DNA of 44,265 bases from Clostridia bacterium (GCA_017524165.1 JAFWUH010000032.1:1-44265), one strand, 5' to 3'. Shown: positions 19,264 to 27,969, counted from the first letter of the stretch. The notes: generated from the sequence alone by a model not told the origin. Program-made: numbers and translations.

Positions 19264-19896
19264 TCATTCCGGCTTGTTTTTGATCACGATTCCAAGCCCA
19301 CGCGCTTCAGCTACCAGTTCGGTGCGCGTTTTGAAGCCGGTTTTCTCCATCAGGTGCTGTATGTGGCTTTTCACCGTTGCGACAGAGATAAACAGTCGCT
19401 TTGCGATCTCGGCGTTGGTGTCGCCGGTCGTCAGTTCTTTGAGCACGTCGAGCTCCCGATCGGTAAATTCGTGATTGGTGGCGTTGCCGATGCGTATCAG
19501 CGGCGTTTCGTCCGGAAAAATCCGCTCGCCCGCCATGGTGCGCTCCATAACGTCGAGAATGCCCGACTTCTGTCCGTCCTTATACCAGAAGGAATCGACC
19601 CCGATCTCCTTTGCACGCGAAATCCAGGAATACTCTGGCATGGAGGTGACGATGATGATCTTAATCTGCGGAAATTGCTTTTTTATCTCTTCCGCCGCGT
19701 CCAGTCCGCTTCGGTCAAGTTCGGTCATCACATCCATCAAGATCATATCTACCTTACCCGCTTTACAGACCGACAACGCCGCCGAAGCGCTCGATATCGA
19801 AAGAAGATGGTGAAATTGCTCGCTTGATTTGATATAGATTTCAAAAAGCTTGCGCGGGATATCCTGATCTTCCACAATCAGTACGTTTACCGCCAC
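19264..19896 (-). CDS. NarL/LuxR-type response regulator
   Basis: The product is 210 residues when started at GTG 19896, which has AAAGGAGGTGAG just upstream; the frame stays open far into the kinase gene but that part is not protein-like. The N-terminal receiver domain has VLIVEDQD (acidic pocket), the probable phosphoacceptor Asp55 in MILMDVM, and Lys106 in FWYKDG. The C-terminal LuxR-type helix-turn-helix (about 145-200) contains FTDRELDVLKEL and NAEIAKRLFISVATVKSHIQ. It is the output of the kinase pair encoded just upstream on the same strand. Its terminator is followed directly by the promoter region of the two giant dockerin genes, which makes them the obvious candidate targets, but no operator can be identified here. 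Confidence 0.92.
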   Translation of the reverse strand: MAVNVLIVEDQDIPRKLFEIYIKSSEQFHHLLSISSASAALSVCKAGKVDMILMDVMTELDRSGLDAAEEIKKQFPQIKIIIVTSMPEYSWISRAKEIGVDSFWYKDGQKSGILDVMERTMAGERIFPDETPLIRIGNATNHEFTDRELDVLKELTTGDTNAEIAKRLFISVATVKSHIQHLMEKTGFKTRTELVAEARGLGIVIKNKPE

Positions 19897-19975
19897 GTCC
19901 TCACCTCCTTTTTCATTTCCGCTTTCCATTATACGCCCCGGGAACCGTATTTGCATCAGCCGCTTGGCTGATTTT

Positions 19976-21214
19976 TCAGGCGTTCTTCGGAAAGCGGAGA
20001 ATAAGCGTGAACTCTTCTCCGATGTCGCTTGACAGCGTCGCGCCCTGCTTTCCCGCAAGGACGGAAAGATTGTAAAGCCCGCCGGCGAATTTAATTTCGT
20101 CAATCGGGAGTTTTCCGTCGTTCGTAAAGGCGCAACAAATCTCCTTATCCGTCTCGGCAAAGGAGATCTCCATCCGTTTTGCGTCCGCGTGCTTTGCGGC
20201 GTTGGCGATCGCTTCTTTGGCCGCGGTGAAGAACAGACCTTTCTGTTCAACATCAAGCGTTTCGGGCAGGTCGCTCTTCCAAACGAGCCGGATCTTCAAC
20301 GCGTCAGCGAGTTTTTCGATACCGCTCACCGCTTTCGGTTCGTTTGAACGATCTGCTTCCATACATAAAAGGAGCGCGTTTTGCTCCCACAGCGTGAAGA
20401 TCCGATCCATCGTCGCCGCATCTTCTTTTTCCGCCGCCACGGTGGAAAGCATGAGTCGGTTCATTTCGTCGTGAATGTTGACCTTCGCGCGTAAGACCTC
20501 CTGCTTGCGAACGGTATCGTCAATGCCAAGGTTATATTCCTTCAGCTCCGCGTTAAGCCGGGATAATGCTTCTTTATCTTTTTGAAGTGCCTCGGTTTTG
20601 GCGTATTCGGCGGTGACGTCCGAAGCGGTCATTTCGTGCAGTCGCTCGCCGTCGAGCAAAAGTTCCCGGCGGGCAAAGCGCCACCGGTGACCGTTTAACA
20701 TCAGAATAGAGTCTCCCACAGCGTCATATAACCGATTGCCGTTTTGCAGAATGCTGCCCGTTGCGGCGACGCACAGCCGATTCATACAGACATTTGAAAA
20801 CAGCACTCTTCCGTCATCGCCGAAGCAGCAGACCCCGCAGGGGATCTGATCAAGACAAAGCTTTATAGCGTCCGGCGTAATGCTCCGTTTTCCGTAGCGG
20901 ATAACGGCGGTCAGATTGACAAGTGCCGCCGATGTGATGACGAAAAGGGTCAGAAGCAGTCCAATCCACGGAAAACCGCCAAGCTTCCGGCTGATGTCGG
21001 CAGCGGCGTCGGTATCGCCAAAAAGGTGGATATCGAACAACACCTGCCAAAGGAAATAACTGCAGCCAAACGGAAGCAGAGCGAATGCGGCAAAGCGGAG
21101 GCGTTTTTGCTTAACCGAGCGGATAATGCTGAAAATACCGATCAAGCAGAGAATAAGCGTCCACAGTGAGAAAAGAGATCTTGTCAGTTCCGAAAGATGA
21201 AAGAGAGACGTCAT
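19976..21214 (-). CDS. Membrane sensor histidine kinase (NarL/DesK-like partner)
   Basis: This 412-residue protein has three N-terminal hydrophobic segments (about 15-33, 39-60 and 81-105). A PAS-like region follows (about 113-200, with IPCGVCCFGDDGRVLFSN), then a coiled coil (about 205-245). The probable phosphorylated histidine is His248 in NIHDEMNRLM. The ATPase domain has the N-box EAIANAAKHA (about 334-343) and an NDGKLP segment. The layout fits kinases that pair with LuxR-type regulators. Its ATG overlaps the stop of the upstream 7TM gene by 4 bases (ATGA), a sign of translational coupling, and the regulator gene begins 79 bases after its stop. The signal sensed is unknown. Confidence 0.88.
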   Translation of the reverse strand: MTSLFHLSELTRSLFSLWTLILCLIGIFSIIRSVKQKRLRFAAFALLPFGCSYFLWQVLFDIHLFGDTDAAADISRKLGGFPWIGLLLTLFVITSAALVNLTAVIRYGKRSITPDAIKLCLDQIPCGVCCFGDDGRVLFSNVCMNRLCVAATGSILQNGNRLYDAVGDSILMLNGHRWRFARRELLLDGERLHEMTASDVTAEYAKTEALQKDKEALSRLNAELKEYNLGIDDTVRKQEVLRAKVNIHDEMNRLMLSTVAAEKEDAATMDRIFTLWEQNALLLCMEADRSNEPKAVSGIEKLADALKIRLVWKSDLPETLDVEQKGLFFTAAKEAIANAAKHADAKRMEISFAETDKEICCAFTNDGKLPIDEIKFAGGLYNLSVLAGKQGATLSSDIGEEFTLILRFPKNA

Positions 21215-22878
21215 ATGCTTCGCCCCCTTTCCGGTAAAGTAAAACTGATATACATCACGCCGTCCTCACGGACGCACGCTGTTTTGACTCCGGCATTTGA
21301 TAAAGCTTTGAACTCCTCTTCGGAAAGTAAAGTCCGAAGGTTCTCCATCGTCAGTTTGCATACTGCGGCAGTATCGTCCGACAGGTTGATAAATATACCG
21401 CTGATATAGGAAATGTTTTCGGTAAGAAGCGACCCGAACGCCTCAAATACGGCAAGAGCCGCTTCGGCGCTCACTTTTACGGACGCCGTGCTGTATAGCT
21501 CGCCGGGTATGCCGGAAAAATTCAGATAGCGAAGTACTTCTGAAAAGGAAAGGGCGACCTCTCCCGTTTCTATCGTTTTATTCTCATACGAAAGGAGCAT
21601 CAGGTTTGCGAAGCGCTTGATGTAAGAGGCGAAAAGCGTAATGCGTTTGCGGCATTCTTCTTTGACCGCCTTCTCTTTCGATAAGCGCGCCTCCTTTGCC
21701 AAAGCGGAAATCGCCTGAGACTGTCTGCGGGTGAGTTTCGCGATCGCATCGTAAACGGCAGTGCGCTGTTCGATCTTTGACCGCTTTTCTTTTAATTCGT
21801 TTTGCAGACGGATGAGTTCTGTTTCTTCCGCCAGTTTTTCCTTTGCTTCTGTAAGCTCCTCGTTCAAGCGGTCAAGATCGGATAAATCGTCCTGCCAGAA
21901 GCCGAATCCGCCCGGTAGCTCCATTTTGTGCATAACGGTATGCTCGCCGATCCTCGCGCCGTCCGGGGACGCGAACTGTTCCGCCGTCAAAGGAACGGTC
22001 ATGCGGGACGAATATACCGGCACGCCCTTACGGTCCGTGATCTGCGCGGCAATGGAAAAGGTCTCAAACAACTTCCCATATCTCATATTGGTCGGGATCA
22101 AACCGAGCCAAATGCAGCATTCAAGCACCCCCGCCGCCATAAAAATCAGCGCCTCCGGAAATTCAACGAGATTCGTGCCGTTTATCTTCGGCATTTTTCC
22201 GGTCATCAAAAGGATGCTCATCACGATGCCGACGGAAAAAGGGATCACCATCAGCCATGCGTACTTTTTTGCGTTGTCTACGCGGCATTTGACGACCAGA
22301 ACGAGGATCGCCGCCAAATAAAGACCGTACTGCCACGCCGTGACGACATAAAATAAGTGGGCATGTGAATAATCGCCGTTCCAGTTTTCAAAGCCAGGGT
22401 TGAAACGGAAAACAAGCCCATGCAGATCGTTTGTCAAAACGGTAAGGATCAGGAGGACGGTGACGGCGCCTACCCAGTACCATCTTTTCGGAATGCGTGA
22501 ATCGACGCCCGGAAAAATCAAAAGTGAAATATAGAAGAGAAACATCGGGAGAAGCAGCATCGGCGCGTAATAGAGATACCACGCGTGACGCGCGAGGACG
22601 TCGACCCCTGCAAAAACACTGTATTTGATGCCGCGAAGCAGAAGCAGGAGAAACGCCATCCACGAAAGCGATTTCATCATAAACGGCAGGGCGCCGGAGC
22701 CGGACACACGGTATTGATAGTACCGGATCAAACAGGCGGAAAGGATCAGAAGATAAATCGTGGAAACGTTGCGCGTCGGAAACGTGTCGGGAATGATATT
22801 CGCGCAGGGAATGATATTGATCGCAAGCAGCAGAAAATAGATTGCCAGCCGCCCCAGCGTCTTTCTGACCACGTTCAT
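21211..22878 (-). CDS. 7TM sensor with degenerate kinase-like C-terminus
   Basis: This 555-residue protein has seven or so hydrophobic segments in its first 250 residues, as in the histidine-kinase N-terminal 7TM receptor module. A PAS-like segment and a long charged coiled coil follow (about 330-400). The last 150 residues resemble the dimerisation and ATPase parts of a kinase, but I see no phosphoaccepting His in the expected helix (KRITLFASYIKRFANLML). The N-box position reads VFEAFGSLLTENISYISG instead of an ENAxxH motif. It therefore looks like a pseudokinase sensor. It is coupled by an ATGA overlap to the apparently intact kinase. GGGGG precedes the ATG. No convincing promoter is visible upstream. 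Confidence 0.82.
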   Translation of the reverse strand: MNVVRKTLGRLAIYFLLLAINIIPCANIIPDTFPTRNVSTIYLLILSACLIRYYQYRVSGSGALPFMMKSLSWMAFLLLLLRGIKYSVFAGVDVLARHAWYLYYAPMLLLPMFLFYISLLIFPGVDSRIPKRWYWVGAVTVLLILTVLTNDLHGLVFRFNPGFENWNGDYSHAHLFYVVTAWQYGLYLAAILVLVVKCRVDNAKKYAWLMVIPFSVGIVMSILLMTGKMPKINGTNLVEFPEALIFMAAGVLECCIWLGLIPTNMRYGKLFETFSIAAQITDRKGVPVYSSRMTVPLTAEQFASPDGARIGEHTVMHKMELPGGFGFWQDDLSDLDRLNEELTEAKEKLAEETELIRLQNELKEKRSKIEQRTAVYDAIAKLTRRQSQAISALAKEARLSKEKAVKEECRKRITLFASYIKRFANLMLLSYENKTIETGEVALSFSEVLRYLNFSGIPGELYSTASVKVSAEAALAVFEAFGSLLTENISYISGIFINLSDDTAAVCKLTMENLRTLLSEEEFKALSNAGVKTACVREDGVMYISFTLPERGRSI

Positions 22879-23299
22879 TTTCGCTTTCCCCCTTTCGCGA
22901 TATTGATATAGACTATCTTGCCGTCCGGTATCCGGTTTTATTGAAACCTATACGCTCTTCATCTTAACGCCTATAAACTTCAAGTGAAAATGCAGAACTT
23001 TTAATACTGTAAGCAAATCGTAACTATACCCTTTAAATGAAAAAACAAAAATTTCAGCAGAAAATACAGTGACTATTATCTCCGTTTTAATATAAGAAGA
23101 TAAGTTTCTTCTATAACCAAAATCATTAAAAATATACTATATTATCAATTTTCAGCAATTATAACATGATTTTACAATATTTTCAATGTGTCGAATTGGC
23201 GATCTCAATTATATAAAACAAATTTATTCAAATCTCTTAAATAAATCCTTACAGATTACTAAACCTATGCTTTAATAAACCAAAAAACAGGAGAAGTTT
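22879..23299. other. AT-rich intergenic stretch without a recognisable gene
   Basis: About 420 strongly AT-rich bases lie between the 7TM sensor start and a truncated ATPase gene. I see no ORF with a ribosome site, no RNA fold I recognise and no strong terminator. It should contain the promoter of the sensor operon, but no clear -35/-10 pair stands out on the - strand. Confidence 0.6.
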
Positions 23300-23398
23300 A
23301 TGGAATACAAGAAAAGAATTGTTGATGATTTATTGTATCTCAAATTGGAATCTTTCGGTGCTACACTTCGCACATTTCTAACAATTATAATTCTTTGA
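23300..23398 (+). pseudogene. Truncated start of an AAA ATPase (DUF4143-type) gene
   Basis: An ATG with AGGAGAAG upstream encodes MEYKKRIVDDLLYLKLESFG followed by AT, then loses similarity and stops after 32 codons. This opening closely resembles the N-terminus of AAA/DUF4143 ATPases, in which the next residues would be a Walker A loop of the type GPKxxGKTT. That loop is absent here, so the sequence was cut at about 23363. It is a remnant with no activity expected. Confidence 0.65.
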
Positions 23399-23451
23399 TA
23401 TAATAATTGCACAATAAATTCAATGGAGAGTAATTGTATGGAAAAATATAT

Positions 23452-23667
23452 TCACGTATTTCCTACCGCAAGCCATATACCGTAATATCCGCATTGAGCC
23501 GTCTTTTCACTAACTGACCTTGAATCAAACACAATATACTCTGATGTATCCCCTTTTGCTCGGGCAGCGGTATATCTGAATCCCGATTCAAGAGCCGTAA
23601 ATTTGATAAAATATGTATATCCAGGGAGCAGTATATCATTTTTATTTGAGCCGTTTTTCTTCTCCAT
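23452..23667 (-). pseudogene. Possible gene fragment, unknown
   Basis: A 71-codon frame reads LLPGYTYFIKFTALESGF and EYIVFDSRSVSE, which looks protein-like with alternating beta-strand character. It has no ribosome site before its first ATG and is closed by a TAG three codons further upstream. I do not recognise a family. It could be the C-terminal remnant of a secreted beta-rich protein or chance. Confidence 0.25.
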
Positions 23668-23716
23668 TAGCTTCTATGTCAAGACCTGGATTTCTAACAA
23701 AAGAAGGCGGCATCCT

Positions 23717-23857
23717 TCATAGTTGCCGAATTTTTTGCAGATGTTTCCACCTAATGCATATAATATCGGATCGGTCGGGAATATGTTTCTTGCTTTTTTT
23801 CAGGTAATCATAATGCTTGCAACCGAGAATTCCTATGTCTTTTAAGTTATCTTTCAT
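23717..23857 (-). CDS. Small hypothetical protein (46 aa)
   Basis: The product starts MKDNLKDIGILGCKHYDYLK and is rich in Lys, His and Ile. AAGGGAGG lies about 9 bases before the ATG, a strong ribosome site that supports real translation. I recognise no family. It may be a small intact protein or the surviving N-terminus of a larger gene, since the surrounding kilobase holds other truncated starts. The ribosome site is one arm of a 9-bp inverted repeat. Confidence 0.4.
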   Translation of the reverse strand: MKDNLKDIGILGCKHYDYLKKSKKHIPDRSDIICIRWKHLQKIRQL

Positions 23858-23867
23858 AATGCAAATA

Positions 23868-23901
23868 CCTCCCTTGCGGTATCATCATACTACAAGGGAG
23901 G
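23868..23901. repeat. Inverted repeat with a Shine-Dalgarno in each arm
   Basis: CCTCCCTTG and CAAGGGAGG, separated by 16 bases, form a perfect 9-bp inverted repeat. Each arm reads AAGGGAGG outward, so each gives a ribosome site in its own direction. The arm on the - strand serves the 46-residue ORF. Confidence 0.7.
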
Positions 23902-23926
23902 TGTAAGTAAAATGTGCAATCTGCGC

Positions 23927-23962
23927 AAAAGCACCGCTTTGATTTTTCAAAGCGGTGCTTTT
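23927..23962 (-). terminator. Terminator after tmRNA
   Basis: AAAAGCACCGCTTTG-attttt-CAAAGCGGTGCTTTT is a perfect 15-bp hairpin with T runs in both directions. It lies about 75 bases beyond the tmRNA 3' end and probably ends the smpB-ssrA transcript; it could act on both strands. Confidence 0.85.
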
Positions 23963-24035
23963 GTAATCGGTATCAGAGCAGAACTTTTACGGCAAAGCCG
24001 CCTTTGAAGAAGTAGGTGTTCGCCTGATACTGCTT

Positions 24036-24379
24036 TGGTGGAGGCGAGGGGAATTGAACCCCTGTCCAAAAACCGATTCCAAACAGCATCTCCGAGCGCA
24101 GACATTCCTTTAAAATTCCCTTGCGCAGTTGCCGAATGTCAAGCCAAAGCGTTCGGTAGTTCCCCCGTCATGACAGGGGCAGGAACAAACCCCTGTTCAC
24201 GTTCACCGCTTCATGACGCCCTTACCGAGTCGCGGTACTCTCGGTGCGGACGAGCAGCATTAAGCTGCTAAGGCAACTTGATTGTTGTCAGTTAATTTTA
24301 AGTTGCGGATTTTAAAGCGGTTCCGCACCGCTGCTCGCTTCTGTTTGTTCACGATCCCTGTCGAAACCTTTACGCCCCC
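24036..24379 (-). ncRNA. ssrA: Transfer-messenger RNA (tmRNA)
   Basis: The RNA rescues stalled ribosomes. Its 5' end on the - strand is GGGGGCGTAAAGGTTTCGAC, the standard tmRNA start. The 3' end has a tRNA T-arm (GGGGTTCAATTCCCC) and ends in an encoded CCA at 24036-24038. The tag reading frame gives NLKLTDNNQVALAA then TAA at about 24257-24301 (the first codon is uncertain). The ALAA end is the usual proteolysis signal. The 5' end lies 7 bases after the smpB stop, and I see no separate promoter, so it may be processed from the smpB transcript. Confidence 0.95.
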
Positions 24380-24386
24380 TTGTTCG

Positions 24387-24845
24387 TTAACGGTTTTGCT
24401 CTTTTAAAGCACGGTCAATAGCACGGTCAGCATCACGCTTTGCGGCGGCTGCGCGTTTGTCGTGCAATTGTTTACCGCGGCAAAGTCCTACCTGCACTTT
24501 AACGAGAGATCCCTTGAAATATAAGGAAAGGGGAACGAGCGTCAGTCCGTCCTGCTTGACGGTACCGAGCAGTCGCATGATCTCGCGTTTGTGCAGCAGC
24601 AGTTTTCGATCGCGCATAGGCTGTCGATTAAAAATATTGCCATGCTCATACGGGCTGATGTGCATTTGCTTTAAAATCATTTCGCCGTGATCAATACTGC
24701 ACCAGGCATCTTTCAGATTCACACCGCCTTGGCGGATGGATTTTACCTCGGTGCCGAAAAGTTCGATTCCGGCTTCCAAGCTTTCCAAAACAAAATATTC
24801 GTGAAAGGCTTTTTTGTTGGTTGTAATTGTTTTCGTGTTTTCCAC
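24387..24845 (-). CDS. smpB: SsrA-binding protein SmpB
   Basis: SmpB binds the tRNA-like part of tmRNA and brings it to stalled ribosomes. The 152-residue product has the expected motifs: TNKKAFHEYFVLESLEAGI, GTEVKSIRQG, DAWCSI, the HISPYEHGN segment, RDRKLLLHKREI and the basic C-terminal tail KRDADRAIDRALKEQNR, which folds in the decoding centre. I chose GTG 24845 because AAAGGGGTGA lies upstream and the length matches the family; an ATG 13 codons earlier is also in frame but lacks a site. It is immediately followed by tmRNA on the same strand, and a strong sigma-A promoter precedes it. Confidence 0.95.
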   Translation of the reverse strand: MENTKTITTNKKAFHEYFVLESLEAGIELFGTEVKSIRQGGVNLKDAWCSIDHGEMILKQMHISPYEHGNIFNRQPMRDRKLLLHKREIMRLLGTVKQDGLTLVPLSLYFKGSLVKVQVGLCRGKQLHDKRAAAAKRDADRAIDRALKEQNR

Positions 24846-24874
24846 CGAAATCACCCCTTTCTGACCGTGAAAAA

Positions 24875-24903
24875 AGTATAGCATATTTTTTGACGGCGGT
24901 CAA
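24875..24903 (-). promoter_or_regulatory. Sigma-A promoter of smpB
   Basis: On the - strand TTGACC (24898-24903), 17 bases, then TATACT (24875-24880). It lies 30 bases before the smpB GTG and probably also drives tmRNA. Confidence 0.8.
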
Positions 24904-24946
24904 GGGAAGAAAAAGAAGAAAAAAGCAGCTTTTTGACGAAATTGTC

Positions 24947-24975
24947 TTTACAATATTTTTGAAATCATGTATAAT
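24947..24975 (+). promoter_or_regulatory. Sigma-A promoter of the deacetylase gene
   Basis: TTTACA, 17 bases, TATAAT, 37 bases before the ATG at 25013. It is back to back with the smpB promoter. Confidence 0.8.
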
Positions 24976-25012
24976 TATTGGGTTAGAATAATTCGTGGAA
25001 GGAGGATGAACA

Positions 25013-26026
25013 ATGCGAAAAGTTTTCAAGTTAAAAAGCAATGCAATACTGCTTTCCATCGTGTTGATCTTGACGATTGCGCTTTCCGGCTCGATTTATA
25101 TAACGGTACAGAAGAATCGGGATTTGAGCCGCGCACAGTCGGAAACAAAATCGGTCAGCAAATCTTTAGAAGAAACCAAAAGTCAGTTGGATGCCGTTCA
25201 GGGGCAACTGGAGCAAGAACAACAAACCAACGGAGAATTGCAGTCACAGTTGCAACAACGCGAATCGGAAAAACAACAATTGGAACAGCAAGTTGCGGGC
25301 TTGCAGCAGCAAATTACGCAGTTAAGGGCACAAAAAGCTGCTGCAAAACCCACACCTGCCGCTTCAACCGCTAAACAGACCGAGATCCCGACCGGTTCCA
25401 ATCGCATTTGTTATCTTACCTTTGACGACGGTCCTTCCGAAAACACTTTGCAAATTTTAGATATTTTGGCACGCTATCAAGTCAAAGCCACCTTTTTCGT
25501 GATCAACACCGATAAGATCGGGTATGTTCAGCGAATTGCTGCTGAGGGGCATACCGTCGGACTTCATTCTGCTTCACATAATTATGCCGCCATTTATGCT
25601 TCTGATGAAAATTTTCTGTGGGATTTGCAGAAGATTTCCGGTATTGTGGAAGAATTGACGGGGATTCAGAGCCGCGTCATGCGGTTTCCGGGCGGCGGCA
25701 GTAATGTTACCAGCAAAAAATACTGTGCCGGCATTATGAGCAGGTTGACCGCTGAAGTAGAGGCAAGAGGATACACCTATTTTGACTGGAATGTCAGTTC
25801 CGGGGATGCAACCGGAGTCAATTATACGCCGCAACAGCTGTGTCAAAATGTGCTGAACGGAGCGAAAGGCAAATCTTCGATTTGTGTTTTGATGCATGAC
25901 GCTGCGGCAAAGCGGAACACGGTACAGGCGTTACCCTTAATAATCGAGGGATTAGCGGCACAGGGATTTTCCTTTGCGGCGTTAACGCCGGGAAGCTACG
26001 GATTTCATCATGCTGTCAACAATTGA
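25013..26026 (+). CDS. Membrane-anchored polysaccharide deacetylase with coiled coil
   Basis: This 337-residue protein removes acetyl groups from a cell-wall polymer, most likely peptidoglycan. It has one N-terminal membrane segment (about 11-31), a Gln/Glu-rich coiled coil (about 36-108), a short Ala/Pro linker, and a NodB deacetylase domain (about 130-325). Catalytic motifs are visible: TFDDGPSE (Asp138, Asp139), HSASH (His185 and His189, metal ligands), RFPGGGS (224-230), DWNVSSGD and a late LMHD. The coiled coil probably holds the enzyme away from the membrane or mediates assembly with a cell-wall complex. GGAAGGAGG lies upstream of the ATG. The specific substrate cannot be told from sequence. 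Confidence 0.92.
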   Translation: MRKVFKLKSNAILLSIVLILTIALSGSIYITVQKNRDLSRAQSETKSVSKSLEETKSQLDAVQGQLEQEQQTNGELQSQLQQRESEKQQLEQQVAGLQQQITQLRAQKAAAKPTPAASTAKQTEIPTGSNRICYLTFDDGPSENTLQILDILARYQVKATFFVINTDKIGYVQRIAAEGHTVGLHSASHNYAAIYASDENFLWDLQKISGIVEELTGIQSRVMRFPGGGSNVTSKKYCAGIMSRLTAEVEARGYTYFDWNVSSGDATGVNYTPQQLCQNVLNGAKGKSSICVLMHDAAAKRNTVQALPLIIEGLAAQGFSFAALTPGSYGFHHAVNN

Positions 26027-26091
26027 AGCGCACAGCGTTTTGATTTGTGTGTTACGCATGATGCCGAATAAAAAAGCAGGGGAATTAAGCC

Positions 26092-27969
26092 ATGCAAATT
26101 CAAATCATAAACGGGACGGTCGACCTTTCGGGGGAAACCGTTCTTTCTGCTATAGATTTTGAAATTACGACCGGCGGCAGGGTTGGCGTGGTCGGGCGCA
26201 ACGGTTGCGGCAAGACGACCCTGTTGCGGGTCCTTTCGGGTGAGCTGGCGCTTTCAAGCGGAGAAAAAATCGTTGCCGGCAAGCCGACGGTGGGTATTTT
26301 GCGGCAGATCACTTTTCAGGATGATCGACGAACCTTAGTGGAAGAATTGCGCGGCGCCTATCGGGAATTGATTGCACAGAAAGAGGAATTAGAACAACTG
26401 CAATCGGCGATGGAAACTGCCGAAGACGGAGAGCTGATTGCGCGGTATACGGCGCTTTTGGAACGGTTTACCCGGGACGGCGGATTTTATTTTTAAAAAG
26501 AATATGAGGCGGCGATCAAGCATTTCGGTTTTTCGGAGGAAGAAAAAAACCGCCCGTTGAGTGAGTTTTCGGGCGGTCAGCGCACCAAAATTGCCTTTTT
26601 GAAGCTATTGCTTTCTAAACCGGATCTGCTTTTGCTGGACGAACCGACCAATCATTTGGATTTAGATGCCGTGGCATGGTTGGAGTCTTATTTGCAAAGC
26701 TATCCCCATGCGGTTGTGATCGTCTCGCACGACCGAATGTTTTTAGACCGTACGGTAACGACGGTTTACGAAATTGAGCACGGTAAAACCGAGCGTTATG
26801 CGGGGAATTACAGTCAGTTTACCGCGCAGAAAAAAATTCGCCGGGAACAGCAGGCAAAGCTATACGAAGCACAACAAAAGGAAATCGCGCGGCTGAATGA
26901 AGTCATTACGCGGTTTCAATATAAAGCGACTAAGGCCGCCATGGCGCAGTCCAAACGCAAACAGTTAGAGCGTATGGAATTGATCGAAGCGCCTGAGCGG
27001 GAAGATTTACGCACCTTTCACATGGATATTGCTCCGGCGGCGCAAAGCGCTACCGATGTTTTATTTGTTCAGGACTTGACCGTGGGTTATGACCGTCCGT
27101 TGATCACGCTTTCTTTGGATGTCAAACGCGGACAGCGGGTGGGCATTATCGGCGGCAACGGACTTGGTAAATCTACCTTTTTGAAAACGCTGACGCGATC
27201 GGTTGCGCCCTTGGGCGGTAATTTTTACTGGGGACAGGGCGTGACGGTCGGTTATTTTGATCAGCAAATGGCACAGTATCGCGGGCGGGAATCGGTATTA
27301 GACAACTACCGTGTCGCTTATCCTGCGGATACGGATTTTGAAGCGCGGCGTGCGCTCGGCGCCTTTCAGTTCAGCGGGGAAGATGTTTTTAAAACTTTAG
27401 ATATGCTTTCCGGCGGAGAGCGGGTTCGGCTGGCTTTGTGCAAATTGTTGCGGAAAAGACCGAATGTTTTGATATTGGACGAGCCGACCAATCACATGGA
27501 TATTGTCGGCAAAGAGACGCTCGAATCGTTGCTGTCAGGGTATGCAGGAACCTTGATTTTTGTCTCGCATGACCGATATTTTGTCAACCGCCTGGCAGAA
27601 CGGTTGGTTGTTTTTTCGGCGGACGGCGCCAAGACCTACGAGTTCGGCTACGCCTCCTATTTGGAACAGCAAACCGCGCCGGAAACGCCTCGGCAGGAAG
27701 CGCCGAAATCGACGGTGAAAAAAAGTTACACCACACCGGGCAAGGAACGCGCCAAAAAGGAACGCGCATTGAAAAAATCCGAAGAAAAGGTTGCGCTGTT
27801 GGAGGAATTGATCGGCGGCTTGCAGGAGGAAATCAATGATCCTGAAAATGTGAGTGATTATCTCAAGCTTTCCGCTTTAGAGGAAGAACTGCATCGGGCG
27901 GAGGAAGACCTTTCGGTGGCGATGTCTGTTTGGGAAGCGGCGGCGAAAGCGCTGGAAGAAGCGGAATGA
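26092..27969 (+). pseudogene. ABC-F ATPase gene interrupted by an in-frame TAA
   Basis: ABC-F proteins are soluble twin-ATPase factors that act on ribosomes or stalled translation. The first 134 codons carry the first Walker A (GRNGCGKTT) and end at TAA 26494-26496. The same frame then continues without a shift (KEYEAAIKHFGFSEEEKNRP) through the first signature (FSGGQRTKIAF) and Walker B (LLLLDEPTNHLDL), the linker, the complete second ATPase (GGNGLGKST, LSGGERVRL, LILDEPTNHMDI) and a C-terminal coiled coil. Read through, the gene would give about 625 residues, normal for the YdiF/Uup-like branch. The TAA stands where a Glu-type codon would be expected. Either the gene is dead, the base is an assembly error, or two pieces are made (a TTG at 26557 could restart). 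It leads the cinA-comEC block. Confidence 0.88.

Noticed and set aside
19897..20256. N-terminal extension of the response regulator frame
   Set aside because: It overlaps the kinase gene, is Arg/Ser-rich and unlike protein, and a strong ribosome site supports the GTG at 19896.
23438..23485. 15-codon + frame with a ribosome-like site
   Set aside because: Too short to be called a gene; mentioned only as part of the decayed interval.
23911..24009. Short + frame starting MCNLRK after GGGAGG
   Set aside because: Most of it lies in the terminator hairpin and the flank of tmRNA; no sign of protein coding.
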